From the NCBI RefSeq assembly GCF_006546985.1, contig NZ_VATK01000025.1, positions 1 through 54,892 of the forward strand: a stretch of 54,892 nt of DNA. The letters run 5' to 3'. The stretch comes from Bacillus sp. 03113. GTDB taxonomy: Bacteria; Bacillota; Bacilli; Bacillales; Cytobacillaceae. Every line of letters begins with the position of its first letter. The stretch's first letter is position 1. The position numbers and the translations under genes were made by a program. This document shows, piece after piece, positions 33,405 through 42,112 of the stretch. Below the pieces are notes generated by a model. It saw only the letters and a program-made list of their open reading frames with translations. It had not been told where the DNA came from and did no database searches.

Positions 33405-34721
33405 ATGATGGAAAATACTTTGTTTGATCGGTTAATGAACGATTTTGACTTCTCTCTCAATCGAGATGGAGTAAGTGGAGAACGAGTAGCAGAAAGACTT
33501 TATCAACTATCTCAAATCGGACTCACTCAAGAAGATGGTTCTTTTCGAATTGGTTTTTCAGCTGAAGAAAAACAAGCAAAGACGCAAGTCAAATCCTGGA
33601 TGGAAATAGCTGGACTTACTGTAAAAGAAGATGGAGCTGGAAATATAATCGGCCGATTAGAAGGAAAAAACAAGCATCTACCTGCTATTGCATCAGGTTC
33701 ACACGTCGATAGTGTTCCAAATGGAGGTCACTTTGATGGGCCGCTTGGCGTCATCGCAGCTCTTGAAGTGGCTGAAGCCTGGAAAACGATGAATTATCAA
33801 CCCGAAAAACCTTATGAGATTATTATATTTACAGATGAGGAAGGAGTAAGGTTTAATGGAGGTTTTACAGGCAGCAAGGCTATGATGGGAAGTATTGATT
33901 ACGTTGAACAGTTGAAGTTGATTGATGGAGATGGGAATTCTTTTGAGCAAGTATTAGAGGTTTATGGGTCTACCTTTGAAAAATTCAAGAATTCAGTTCG
34001 AAATGAAGATATATGGGAACTCTTTGTTGAAATTCATATCGAACAAGGAAAAAGATTAGAAAAGATGGATCTTCCTGTTGGAATTGTTACTGGAATAGCT
34101 GGACCTTGCTGGCTGGAAATTACATTTATTGGAGAAGCAGGGCATGCAGGAAATACACCAATGAATGACAGAAAAGACTCACTTGCGGCTGCAAGCGAAT
34201 TTGTATTTTCCATTGAAGAATTACCATCAACCATCAATTCCAGTTCTGTTGCAACGGTTGGAAAGCTAAATGTATTTCCAAACGGTGTAAATGTCATTCC
34301 AGGAAATGTAACCCTGTTTGTAGATATCCGTGATATTTTTGAATCAACGAAACAGCAGTTGGTTGCGTTGATAAAGGAAAAAGCAAACTCAATAGGTGAG
34401 AAGAGGGATATAAACGTTTTAATAAACGATACTCTAAATATAGAGCCTGTTCCTATCCAAAAAGAAATTCAGCAAAAGCTTGAAGAATCAGTGGTGGCTA
34501 ATGGTGTTGAGCCATATTTTCTGCCAAGCGGTGCTGGCCATGATTCAATGATCGTTGGGAAACAACTTCCGGTCGCAATGATTTTTGTTAGAAGCAAGGA
34601 TGGGATAAGTCACAATCCAAAGGAATGGAGTACATTAAATGATTGCTTAACAGCTGTACATGTTCTTAAAGATTTTTTGGAAAAAGCAATGCAGGAGTCA
34701 CCGCTTGTTAATGAATTATGA
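33405..34721 (+). CDS. Zn-dependent M20-family amidase (allantoate amidohydrolase / N-carbamoyl-L-amino acid hydrolase)
   Basis: This 438-residue binuclear-metal enzyme of the hydantoinase/carbamoylase family has the metal-site motifs GSHVDSVPNGGHFDGPLGV, TDEEGVRFNG and VEIHIEQGKRLE. The dimerisation domain contains GHAGNTPMNDRKDS, and the late GAGHDSM holds another metal-ligand His. Such enzymes hydrolyse allantoate, N-carbamoyl amino acids or beta-ureidopropionate. No purine-degradation genes are beside it, so a carbamoyl-amino-acid role is equally possible. ATG 33405 and ATG 33408 are consecutive; AAAGGAGCC lies upstream. Confidence 0.9.
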   Translation: MMENTLFDRLMNDFDFSLNRDGVSGERVAERLYQLSQIGLTQEDGSFRIGFSAEEKQAKTQVKSWMEIAGLTVKEDGAGNIIGRLEGKNKHLPAIASGSHVDSVPNGGHFDGPLGVIAALEVAEAWKTMNYQPEKPYEIIIFTDEEGVRFNGGFTGSKAMMGSIDYVEQLKLIDGDGNSFEQVLEVYGSTFEKFKNSVRNEDIWELFVEIHIEQGKRLEKMDLPVGIVTGIAGPCWLEITFIGEAGHAGNTPMNDRKDSLAAASEFVFSIEELPSTINSSSVATVGKLNVFPNGVNVIPGNVTLFVDIRDIFESTKQQLVALIKEKANSIGEKRDINVLINDTLNIEPVPIQKEIQQKLEESVVANGVEPYFLPSGAGHDSMIVGKQLPVAMIFVRSKDGISHNPKEWSTLNDCLTAVHVLKDFLEKAMQESPLVNEL

Positions 34722-34725
34722 TTGG

Positions 34726-34778
34726 AAAAAGGATCAGATTTCTACTAACGCAGGTTAGCGGGCCTGATCCTTTTATTT
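34726..34778 (+). terminator. Terminator after the amidohydrolase gene
   Basis: AAAAGGATCAG pairs with CTGATCCTTTT over 11 bp, with inner pairing CTAAC and GTTAG, followed by TTTT. Confidence 0.87.
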
Positions 34779-35048
34779 ACACGCACATTAGAAAGAACAT
34801 GTGAATGAAATTGTAATTATCTAATACAAATTTGCCATAAAAATACTTCACTAACACTATTCATTAGTAAAAGTTATTCTAAACATTCAAAATATTCATC
34901 TATTAATTTTTCATTTTAAATATTCTAATTATTTTAATAATGTTACAATCAAGTAAATTAGTTAGTGAATAAGATTTTTTGTGTTTTTGTGTAATTTTTT
35001 TCACAATCTAAGCTCCATTCATCTGTTATGTAGAAAGTTGGCTTAAAT
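34779..35048. other. AT-rich spacer before the BASS symporter gene
   Basis: About 270 bases, mostly A and T, with no open frame of note. It should contain the promoter for the symporter gene. A TGTTACAATC-like -10 region around 34940 is possible but unconvincing. Confidence 0.35.
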
Positions 35049-36017
35049 ATGTTAAAAACATTGAATCATCATTTAGTAAAAGCAATGCCTTTCCTCACTC
35101 CATCAAGTCTCATTATTGGAATTCTTATTGGAAGTCAAACATCTCATTTAACTTTTTTAATTCCTTGGATATTTGCCTTTATGACCTTTGTTGGAAGTCT
35201 TGGTTCCAATTTCAAACAGCTCGCAGTGGTTATTCAAAAACCCATCCCTTTTTTAGTAAGTTTACTTGTTCTGCACTTGTTAATGCCACTTTGGGCATGG
35301 GGAATCGGACATCTTGTCTTTACAGATGATCCTCTTACGACAACAGGCTTCATTTTAGCAATGGTAGTCCCAACAGGAATTACTAGCTTTATTTGGGTGA
35401 CGATCCATAAAGGAAATATCGCGTTTGCCTTATCCGTTATTTTGATCGATACTCTTCTTTCACCATTCATTGTTCCTACTAGTTTATCTTTATTCGTTGG
35501 TGAAAAAGTGTCAATCGATTCATGGGACTTAATGAAAAACTTAATATTAATGATTGTTTTGCCATCTGTTTTAGGAATGCTGCTAAATCAATTAACAAAA
35601 GGGAAAATCAAATCAACACTTGGAGAAAAACTCTCTCCTTTTTCAAAAATTGGGATTGTGATCATTGTCATTATCAATGGAGGGCTATTATCCCCCTATT
35701 TGAATAAATTTGATTTAAAGGTTTTACTGATTATTATGACTGTTTTTATCATTTCCTCGATGGGTTATCTATTAAGCTGGGTAATAAGTGGACTATTTCA
35801 CTATGAACGTGATGTAGTTGTTTCGATGACTTTCTGTGGTGGTATGAGAAATATTAGTGCCGGTTCGGTATTAGCGGTCACCTTTTTCCCTCCAGCGGTT
35901 GCTCTGCCGGTGGTCCTTGGCATGCTTTTTCAACAAATATTGGCTTCCTTTTATGGACAAATGCTCCATAAATATTATTATAGTAAAAAATATAAACATC
36001 GCTTTTCAACTCAATAA
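35049..36017 (+). CDS. Bile acid:sodium symporter (BASS) family transporter
   Basis: This 322-residue membrane protein has about nine to ten helices in a BASS-type arrangement. It has the discontinuous-helix signatures AMVVPTGITSFIWV and FCGGMRNISAGSVLAV, which sit at the sodium and substrate sites. BASS carriers import organic anions such as bile acids, pyruvate, pantoate or short 2-keto/2-hydroxy acids with sodium. The next gene encodes a D-2-hydroxyacid dehydrogenase, which points to a hydroxy- or keto-acid substrate. The ATG at 35049 has little ribosome-site support (AAGTTGG). Confidence 0.85.
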   Translation: MLKTLNHHLVKAMPFLTPSSLIIGILIGSQTSHLTFLIPWIFAFMTFVGSLGSNFKQLAVVIQKPIPFLVSLLVLHLLMPLWAWGIGHLVFTDDPLTTTGFILAMVVPTGITSFIWVTIHKGNIAFALSVILIDTLLSPFIVPTSLSLFVGEKVSIDSWDLMKNLILMIVLPSVLGMLLNQLTKGKIKSTLGEKLSPFSKIGIVIIVIINGGLLSPYLNKFDLKVLLIIMTVFIISSMGYLLSWVISGLFHYERDVVVSMTFCGGMRNISAGSVLAVTFFPPAVALPVVLGMLFQQILASFYGQMLHKYYYSKKYKHRFSTQ

Positions 36018-36108
36018 GTTAAGGATAACAAATGAGCTTTCTTAAATATTTTGATGTGTATTAAAAGATTTAACCTATATTCAGAAATGAAATGGAGAGA
36101 GTACATAC

Positions 36109-37101
36109 ATGAATAAACCTAAAATACTCCAAATATTGCCGATGTGGCATAAGGATGCAGAACAATACCTATATGATAATGCAGAAGTCATTAGAACAGA
36201 TGATTATAGTGAAGAGAATATTACTCAACTAGTGAAAGAGGTAGACGGGATCGTATTAAGAAATCCTGCAAAAATTACCCCGAATATCATGGATGCTAAT
36301 CCAAATTTGAAAGCAATCTCTGCATCTGGAGTAGGCGTTGATAATATTGATGTTACATATGCAAGTGAAAAAGGCATTCCAGTTTTAAATGCACCATCAG
36401 TTAATGCCGTATCAACTGCGGAACATGCCGTAATGCTATTGATGGCACTTTCAAAATCTTTGGTTTCCTGTAATGAAGAAATGAAAAAAGGAAACTATGA
36501 TTTTCGTAGTAAATCAAGATCCATCGAACTGAAAGGAAAGAAAGTTGGCTTAATTGGTTTTGGAACAATTGCACAGGAAGTAGCCAAACGGCTTTCAATC
36601 GGATTTGATATGGAAGTAACTGCATGGGTTCGAAAGGTTGATTCTGAGAAGCATGTGAAACCTGCTGAAAAATTAGGCATTCAACTAACAACAAATCAAG
36701 AAGTCATTTTTTCACAATCTGATTTTATTTCCCTTCATATACCATTAATCGAAGAAACAAAGTATAGTATTAACCATTCCTTGTTAAGCTTAATGAAGCC
36801 GACAGCCTTTTTAATCAATACAGCAAGAGGAGCTGTTGTTGAAAAAGATAGTTTATATCAGCTATTAAAAGAGAAAAAAATAGCAGGAGCGGCTATAGAT
36901 GTGTTTGACCCAGAACCGCCAGAGAAGGATGACCCATTGCTTTTACTTCCTAATGTAATTGCGACACCACATGTTGGCGGCGTAACCGAGGAATGTAATT
37001 ATATAACAGCTATGACAGTAGCTAAAAATCTTATTAAAGCGGTTTATGGTGAAAAGCCTGAGTTCATTGTAAACAAAAAATCGATACATGACTTTTCTTG
37101 A
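36109..37101 (+). CDS. D-isomer-specific 2-hydroxyacid dehydrogenase
   Basis: This 330-residue NAD-dependent dehydrogenase has the SerA/LdhA fold. The Rossmann glycine loop is GFGTIAQEVAKR (about residue 150). The catalytic Arg lies in NTARGAVVE, the Glu in DVFDPEPPE and the His in ATPHVGG. It lacks the ACT domain of full-length phosphoglycerate dehydrogenases, so serine synthesis is unlikely. It is the same family as the broken gene at the window start, so two paralogues with different fates are present. ATG 36109 follows TGGAGAGAG; the BASS gene is 91 bases upstream. Confidence 0.9.
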   Translation: MNKPKILQILPMWHKDAEQYLYDNAEVIRTDDYSEENITQLVKEVDGIVLRNPAKITPNIMDANPNLKAISASGVGVDNIDVTYASEKGIPVLNAPSVNAVSTAEHAVMLLMALSKSLVSCNEEMKKGNYDFRSKSRSIELKGKKVGLIGFGTIAQEVAKRLSIGFDMEVTAWVRKVDSEKHVKPAEKLGIQLTTNQEVIFSQSDFISLHIPLIEETKYSINHSLLSLMKPTAFLINTARGAVVEKDSLYQLLKEKKIAGAAIDVFDPEPPEKDDPLLLLPNVIATPHVGGVTEECNYITAMTVAKNLIKAVYGEKPEFIVNKKSIHDFS

Positions 37102-37111
37102 TTGATCGAAG

Positions 37112-37155
37112 TGTCAGGTGCTGCCTAGCCATGAGGTCGGTACCTGGCATTTTTG
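37112..37155 (+). terminator. Terminator after the hydroxyacid dehydrogenase
   Basis: TGTCAGGTGC and GGTACCTGGCA can pair with one or two mismatches, followed by TTTTT. The arms resemble the trp terminator arms and a common Bacillaceae GCCAGGTACC hairpin. Confidence 0.65.
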
Positions 37156-37437
37156 CTTTTAACATGTTAAAAAGAGGACCGTAAAGTATTATCTTGAAAA
37201 ACGAAGAAATTCATTTTATAATTTATTTATATTTCAGATTTCGAAATAAATAAAACAGTATACATTTTATGCTATTTGTTTCAATCATAACAACTTCTAT
37301 AATCTAAAAAAGCATATGAATTGTATACTAATGCTCGATCTTAATCCTCTTAAATCACTCATTTATCCTCCCAAATAACATAGATTTTAATATTAAAAGA
37401 TTGTTTTTTGCCTCAATTGCATTCAAAGGAGAAAAAT
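37156..37437. other. AT-rich spacer before the ABC exporter
   Basis: About 280 bases without a supportable gene. It contains stretches rich in A and T that could be a promoter for the exporter, none clear enough to name. Confidence 0.35.
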
Positions 37438-39156
37438 ATGATTAAACGATTTTTTACATACTATTTGCCACATAAAAAACTATTTATCTTAGATTTCAGC
37501 AGTGCAGTCGTTGTAGCTGTATTAGAGCTAGGTTTTCCTATTGCAGTGCAATGGTTCATTGATCAGCTTTTGCCAACCGGTAGTTGGTCAACGATTGTTT
37601 CTGTAAGTATAGGCTTGTTTGCCCTTTATCTCATGAGTACCTTTCTTCAATATATCGTTAATTACCTTGGACATAAGCTTGGTATTAATATTGAAACAGA
37701 TATGCGCCAACAGCTTTTTCAGCATGTACAAAAACAGTCTTTTCGGTTTTTTGATAATACGAAAACTGGCCATGTGATGAGCAGAGTAACTAATGATTTG
37801 TTTGACATTGGTGAGCTAGCTCATCATGGTCCGGAAGATCTTTTTATTGCGTTGATGACATTTGTAGGAGCATTTTGGATCATGCTGACGATTAATGTTA
37901 AGCTTGCTGTCGTAATCATTTGCATCGTTCCATTTCTTATTTGGCTTATCACTTTTTGCAATAATCGAATGAATAAAGCATGGAAGCAAATGTATAGTGA
38001 TATTGCAGATGTAAATGCACAAGTGGAAGATAGTGTTTCAGGTGTTCGTGTTGTTCAATCTTTTACAAATGAAAAATATGAGATTTCAAGATTTACTGCA
38101 AATAATAAAAAGTTTCGACGTGCAAAGTTAGATGCGTATAAAACGATGTCTTTAACATCATCTAGTATTTTTCTGCTAACTCGATTCTTTATTTTGGTAG
38201 TTCTTGTATTAGGAGCCTGGTATAGCTTTAATGGAGAGCTGTCGTACGGTGAATTAGTCGGCTTTATTCTCTATGTTAATGTATTATTTAAACCAATTGA
38301 TAAAATTAACACATTATTAGAGCTTTATCCAAAAGGAATGGCTGGATTTAAACGCTTTACCGAGCTAATTGATACAAAACCGGAAATATTTAATGCCAAA
38401 GATGCAATTGATGTCCCATTTCTTCGGGGGGATATTAAATTTAATCATGTCTCTTTTAGCTATGATCAGAATAAGAATATACTAAAAAAGATTAATCTAC
38501 ATATTCGTGCAGGTGAAACGATTGCCTTTGTAGGTCCATCAGGAGCTGGAAAAACGACCATATGCTCATTAATCCCACGATTTTATGACGTGGATGAAGG
38601 TAGTATTACAATCGATGGGATGGATATTCGTGATTTGACAACGGAATCATTACGGTCGCAAATTGGAATTGTTCAACAGGATGTCTTTTTATTTACTGGA
38701 ACCTTAAGAGAGAACATTGCTTATGGAAATCAGCGTGCATCAGAGGAACAGATTAGGAATGCAGCGAGGAGAGCACATTTAGAGGATTTTATTTCTAAGC
38801 TCCCTGAAGGCTATGAAACTCAAATCGGTGAAAGGGGCTTAAAGCTTTCTGGAGGACAAAAGCAACGAATTGCGATTGCTAGAATGTTTTTGAAAAATCC
38901 ACCTATTTTAATATTAGATGAAGCAACTTCTGCTCTTGATACAGAAACAGAATTAATGATACAAAAGGCATTGGCAGAGCTTGCTCAAAATAGAACGACT
39001 CTTGTAATTGCGCACCGATTAGCTACTATTCGTGACGCTGATCGGATTGTCGTTGTTACCGAGAAAGGGATTGCAGAACAAGGTTCCCATGATGAACTTC
39101 TAGAACGCGGAGGAATCTTTGCAAATCTCCACCGAGTTCAATTTCAACAGCAATAA
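37438..39156 (+). CDS. ABC exporter half-transporter (MsbA/BmrA-like, TMD-NBD fusion)
   Basis: This 572-residue half-transporter acts as a dimer. The N-terminal membrane domain has six helices (about residues 1-310, with DTKTGHVMSRVTND-type coupling segment FDNTKTGHVMSR). The ATPase domain (about 335-572) has Walker A GPSGAGKTT, Q-loop IVQQDVFLF, signature LSGGQKQR, Walker B ILILDEATSALD and H-loop VIAHRL, all intact. Substrates of this class are drugs, lipids or peptides. ATG 37438 follows AAAGGAG; an in-frame start at 37408 precedes that site. Confidence 0.93.
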   Translation: MIKRFFTYYLPHKKLFILDFSSAVVVAVLELGFPIAVQWFIDQLLPTGSWSTIVSVSIGLFALYLMSTFLQYIVNYLGHKLGINIETDMRQQLFQHVQKQSFRFFDNTKTGHVMSRVTNDLFDIGELAHHGPEDLFIALMTFVGAFWIMLTINVKLAVVIICIVPFLIWLITFCNNRMNKAWKQMYSDIADVNAQVEDSVSGVRVVQSFTNEKYEISRFTANNKKFRRAKLDAYKTMSLTSSSIFLLTRFFILVVLVLGAWYSFNGELSYGELVGFILYVNVLFKPIDKINTLLELYPKGMAGFKRFTELIDTKPEIFNAKDAIDVPFLRGDIKFNHVSFSYDQNKNILKKINLHIRAGETIAFVGPSGAGKTTICSLIPRFYDVDEGSITIDGMDIRDLTTESLRSQIGIVQQDVFLFTGTLRENIAYGNQRASEEQIRNAARRAHLEDFISKLPEGYETQIGERGLKLSGGQKQRIAIARMFLKNPPILILDEATSALDTETELMIQKALAELAQNRTTLVIAHRLATIRDADRIVVVTEKGIAEQGSHDELLERGGIFANLHRVQFQQQ

Positions 39157-39180
39157 GCAAAGGAAGTAGGGATTATATTG

Positions 39181-39933
39181 ATGAAAACAATTGAAGCACT
39201 TGATATCAAATTGATTGCTCTCGATATGGACGGAACCGTCTTAAATGAGGAGCAGGAAATTTCATTGGAAAATCGTAAGGCAATTAAGGAAGCAATTGAT
39301 CAAGGCGTTCATGTTGTCATAAGTACAGGGCGCTCATTAAAAACACTGCAAAAATATTTAGATACATTGGAGTTATCCTCGTATTTAGTAACCGTAAATG
39401 GTAGTGAAATATGGGATGATACAGGAGTATTAATGGAAAGAAGCATTGTTCAAAATGACCTTATTCAATGGATGTGGGAGCTTTCAAAATTACATGAAAC
39501 AAACTTTTGGGCAATTAGCACTGAACAAGTGTGGCATAATGAACTACCAACAGATCTATCAACCTCTGAATGGTTAAAATTTGGTTTTCATATTGATGAT
39601 GACCAAGTTCGTGAGACTGTAAAAAAGCAGTTAGTTGAAAATGGTCTACTAGAAATCAGCAACTCCAGTCCCTTTAATTTGGAAGTAAATCCGTTAGGAA
39701 TTAATAAAGCAAAAGGTCTTGAAGCAGTTTGCAAAAAATTAAATCTGACCATGGAAAATGTGATGGCTGTAGGAGACAGCTTAAATGATATTGCTATGAT
39801 CAGAGAAGCCGGTTTAGGTGTTGCGATGGGGAATGCTCAAGATATCGTGAAGGAAACAGCTGATGATATAACGGCTTCAAATGTTGAAGATGGAGTAGCA
39901 AAAGCAATCCGAAAATGGGTATTAAAATATTAA
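39181..39933 (+). CDS. Cof-type HAD-IIB family phosphatase
   Basis: This 250-residue HAD subfamily IIB enzyme has motif I LDMDGTVLNEEQEI, motif II VVISTGRSL, motif III Lys in INKAKGLEAV and motif IV GDSLNDIAMI followed by GLGVAMGNA. The cap domain lies between motifs II and III. Members (YxeH, YwpJ, Cof) dephosphorylate sugar phosphates, FMN or PLP with overlapping specificity. ATG 39181 is chosen over the adjacent TTG 39178. It lies 24 bases after the ABC exporter and may share its transcript. Confidence 0.88.
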   Translation: MKTIEALDIKLIALDMDGTVLNEEQEISLENRKAIKEAIDQGVHVVISTGRSLKTLQKYLDTLELSSYLVTVNGSEIWDDTGVLMERSIVQNDLIQWMWELSKLHETNFWAISTEQVWHNELPTDLSTSEWLKFGFHIDDDQVRETVKKQLVENGLLEISNSSPFNLEVNPLGINKAKGLEAVCKKLNLTMENVMAVGDSLNDIAMIREAGLGVAMGNAQDIVKETADDITASNVEDGVAKAIRKWVLKY

Positions 39934-39939
39934 GAAAAG

Positions 39940-39969
39940 TTTACGTGTTTTATTCATATATGATATAGT
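39940..39969 (+). promoter_or_regulatory. Probable promoter of the queCDE operon
   Basis: TTTACG (39940-39945), an 18-base spacer and TATAGT (39964-39969) lie about 65 bases before the preQ1 aptamer. The match is moderate. Confidence 0.5.
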
Positions 39970-40034
39970 ATGTAAGGCAATAAATTTATTAGCAACAATA
40001 ACAAAACTTTAAATAAAAACCCGCTCTATGCGGT

Positions 40035-40102
40035 AGAGGTTTCTAGCTACCCTCTCAAAAAAACTAAGAAAAACAGTACTGCTTTCTTAGGAGTGCTGTT
40101 TT
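40035..40102 (+). promoter_or_regulatory. preQ1-I riboswitch with terminator, controlling queCDE
   Basis: The aptamer AGAGGTTTCTAGCTACCCTCT is followed by the A-rich tail and ACTAA, matching the preQ1-I consensus (P1 AGAGG/CCTCT, loop TAG pairing with CTA). Downstream, ACAGTACT and AGTGCTGT form a terminator with six T after it. An alternative stem, CTAAGAAA with TTTCTTAG, would block that terminator but uses the aptamer tail. Bound preQ1 should therefore turn the genes off. Confidence 0.93.
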
Positions 40103-40128
40103 TTCGTTCGAAAGGAAGATAATAGGAA

Positions 40129-40788
40129 GTGAAAAATGAAAAAGCAATCATCGTATTTAGCGGTGGTCAAGATAGTACAACGTGCTTGTTTTGGGCATTA
40201 AAGCATTTTAAAGAAGTGGAAGCCGTTACGTTTAATTATAATCAACGTCACAGTCTCGAAATTGAATGTGCACAAAATATTGCGAAGGAATTAGGTGTGA
40301 AACATCACATTTTAGATATGGCATTGTTAAATCAATTGGCTCCCAATGCGTTAACACGTGACGATATTGAAATCAAAGCTGGGGAAAATGGGGAGCTTCC
40401 ATCTACATTTGTACCTGGCAGGAATCTGCTGTTTTTATCATTTGCAGGTGTATTGGCTAGTCAAGTCAATGCTAAGCACATCGTCACAGGAGTTTGTGAA
40501 ACAGATTTTAGTGGATATCCAGACTGTCGGGATGTTTTTATTAAATCGTTAAATGTAACCTTGAATCTTTCTATGGATACTCAATTTGTCATTCATACTC
40601 CATTAATGTGGTTAAATAAAGCGGAAACATGGGAGTTAGCAGATTCTTTAGAGGCGTTAGACTTTGTAAGAGAAAAAACATTAACCTGCTATAATGGAAT
40701 AATTGCAGATGGCTGCGGGGAATGCCCAGCTTGTTTATTAAGAAAAAAAGGGCTTGAAGACTACCTTCAAGAGAGAAAGGAGTCTTAA
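40129..40788 (+). CDS. queC: 7-cyano-7-deazaguanine synthase
   Basis: This 219-residue ATP-dependent enzyme converts 7-carboxy-7-deazaguanine to preQ0 with ammonia. The PP-loop [10 protein letters not shown] near residue 10, [13 protein letters not shown], and the zinc-binding [13 protein letters not shown] with an upstream Cys are visible. The GTG at 40129 is used as the start, following AAGGAAG and AATAGGAAG. It is the first gene after the preQ1 riboswitch. Confidence 0.95.
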   Translation: MKNEKAIIVFSGGQDSTTCLFWALKHFKEVEAVTFNYNQRHSLEIECAQNIAKELGVKHHILDMALLNQLAPNALTRDDIEIKAGENGELPSTFVPGRNLLFLSFAGVLASQVNAKHIVTGVCETDFSGYPDCRDVFIKSLNVTLNLSMDTQFVIHTPLMWLNKAETWELADSLEALDFVREKTLTCYNGIIADGCGECPACLLRKKGLEDYLQERKES

Positions 40789-40791
40789 ACG

Positions 40792-41268
40792 GTGTACGGG
40801 TTTAGAATTGTTGATAAGCTACAAAAGATAAATGAGGATATACAGCCAAATCAATTAAAATATCATACAAAAAGAGTCTTGGTTAGCAAAGAATTCACTT
40901 TTGATGCAGCTCATCATTTGCATTGTTATGAAGGCAAATGTAAAAACCTTCATGGGCACACGTATAAGGCTGTATTTGGAATAAGCGGATTTGTGGATGA
41001 TCGAGGCCTTGCCATTGATTTTGGTGATATAAAAGAGGTATGGAAAAAGGAAATTGAAATTTATTTAGATCATAAATATTTAAATGAGACACTGCCCTTA
41101 ATGAATACAACCGCTGAAAATATGGTGGTATGGTTGTATGAAAAAATGACTGTTTCTCTTGAAAATAGACAAGAACAATATGAGGGTGCAAGAGTCGAAT
41201 TTGTTCGATTATATGAAACGCCAACCAGCTATGCAGAAGCAAGACGGGAGTGGATGATCAATGAGTAA
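40792..41268 (+). CDS. queD: 6-carboxy-5,6,7,8-tetrahydropterin synthase
   Basis: This 158-residue PTPS-like enzyme makes 6-carboxytetrahydropterin from dihydroneopterin triphosphate. The zinc His (DAAHHLHCYEGKCKNLHGHTYK), the catalytic Cys within that stretch and the late Glu in VRLYETPTSYA are in place. The start is GTG 40792, behind AAAGGAG. The last eight bases overlap queE. Confidence 0.93.
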   Translation: MYGFRIVDKLQKINEDIQPNQLKYHTKRVLVSKEFTFDAAHHLHCYEGKCKNLHGHTYKAVFGISGFVDDRGLAIDFGDIKEVWKKEIEIYLDHKYLNETLPLMNTTAENMVVWLYEKMTVSLENRQEQYEGARVEFVRLYETPTSYAEARREWMINE

Positions 41269-41989
41269 AATTCCTGTTATGGAAATATTCGGCCCAACGA
41301 TTCAAGGGGAAGGAATGGTCATTGGTCAAAAAACAATGTTCGTCAGAACTGCTGGCTGTGATTATTCCTGTTCTTGGTGTGATTCTTCTTTTACGTGGGA
41401 CGGATCAGGGAAAGATTTGATTACTCAAATGAGTGCGGAAGAAATTTGGGAAGAGCTGTATTCTCTAGGGCAGGATCGCTTTTCTTTTGTCACCATTTCC
41501 GGTGGAAATCCTGCATTGTTAAAAAATTTGGATGGGCTTATTGCGTTGTTAAAGGAAAAAGAAATAAAAATTTGTCTTGAAACACAAGGAAGCAGATGGC
41601 AGGATTGGTTTTTAGAGATTGATGAGCTAACCATTTCTCCAAAGCCTCCAAGCTCAAAAATGGTCACTAATTTTGAAAATCTAGATGAGATCATTCAAAA
41701 ACTTGAAAAAAGTAATAATCATAATCAATTCAGTCTCAAGGTCGTCATTTTTGATAAGGACGATTATGAGTATGCTAAAAAAGTACATCTGCGTTATCCA
41801 ATGATTCCGTTTTATTTACAAGTTGGAAATTCTGATACAGTTACAGCAGATCAAAATCAATTAATTCAAACATTACTACAAAAATATGAATGGTTAATAA
41901 ATCTTGTCATGGATGATCGTGATTTTAAGAATGTAAAAGTACTGCCTCAGCTGCATACTTATATTTGGGGGAATAAAAGAGGAGTGTAG
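41261..41989 (+). CDS. queE: 7-carboxy-7-deazaguanine synthase (radical SAM)
   Basis: This 242-residue radical SAM enzyme converts carboxytetrahydropterin to 7-carboxy-7-deazaguanine. The cluster-binding motif is C-x3-C-x2-C (Cys33, Cys37, Cys40 in GCDYSCSWCDSSFTWDG), the form known from the Bacillus enzyme. GPTIQGEGMV and SGGNPAL are family marks. It is the last gene; the expected fourth gene queF, preQ0 reductase, is not present downstream. Confidence 0.95.
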   Translation: MSKIPVMEIFGPTIQGEGMVIGQKTMFVRTAGCDYSCSWCDSSFTWDGSGKDLITQMSAEEIWEELYSLGQDRFSFVTISGGNPALLKNLDGLIALLKEKEIKICLETQGSRWQDWFLEIDELTISPKPPSSKMVTNFENLDEIIQKLEKSNNHNQFSLKVVIFDKDDYEYAKKVHLRYPMIPFYLQVGNSDTVTADQNQLIQTLLQKYEWLINLVMDDRDFKNVKVLPQLHTYIWGNKRGV

Positions 41990-42020
41990 AAGTTTAGTAT
42001 ATTACTATGCTTCTTTTTTT
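41989..42020 (+). terminator. queCDE operon terminator
   Basis: GAAG and CTTC with inner AGTA and TACT pairing form a stem that begins at the queE stop codon and is followed by seven T. Confidence 0.75.
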
Positions 42021-42112
42021 GTATATTCTTATTTTATAAAATAAACCCAAATAAAAATGAAAAAATGATAAACTTTAAATATACTGAATTTAATAAAAAT
42101 TTGAGGTGTAAA

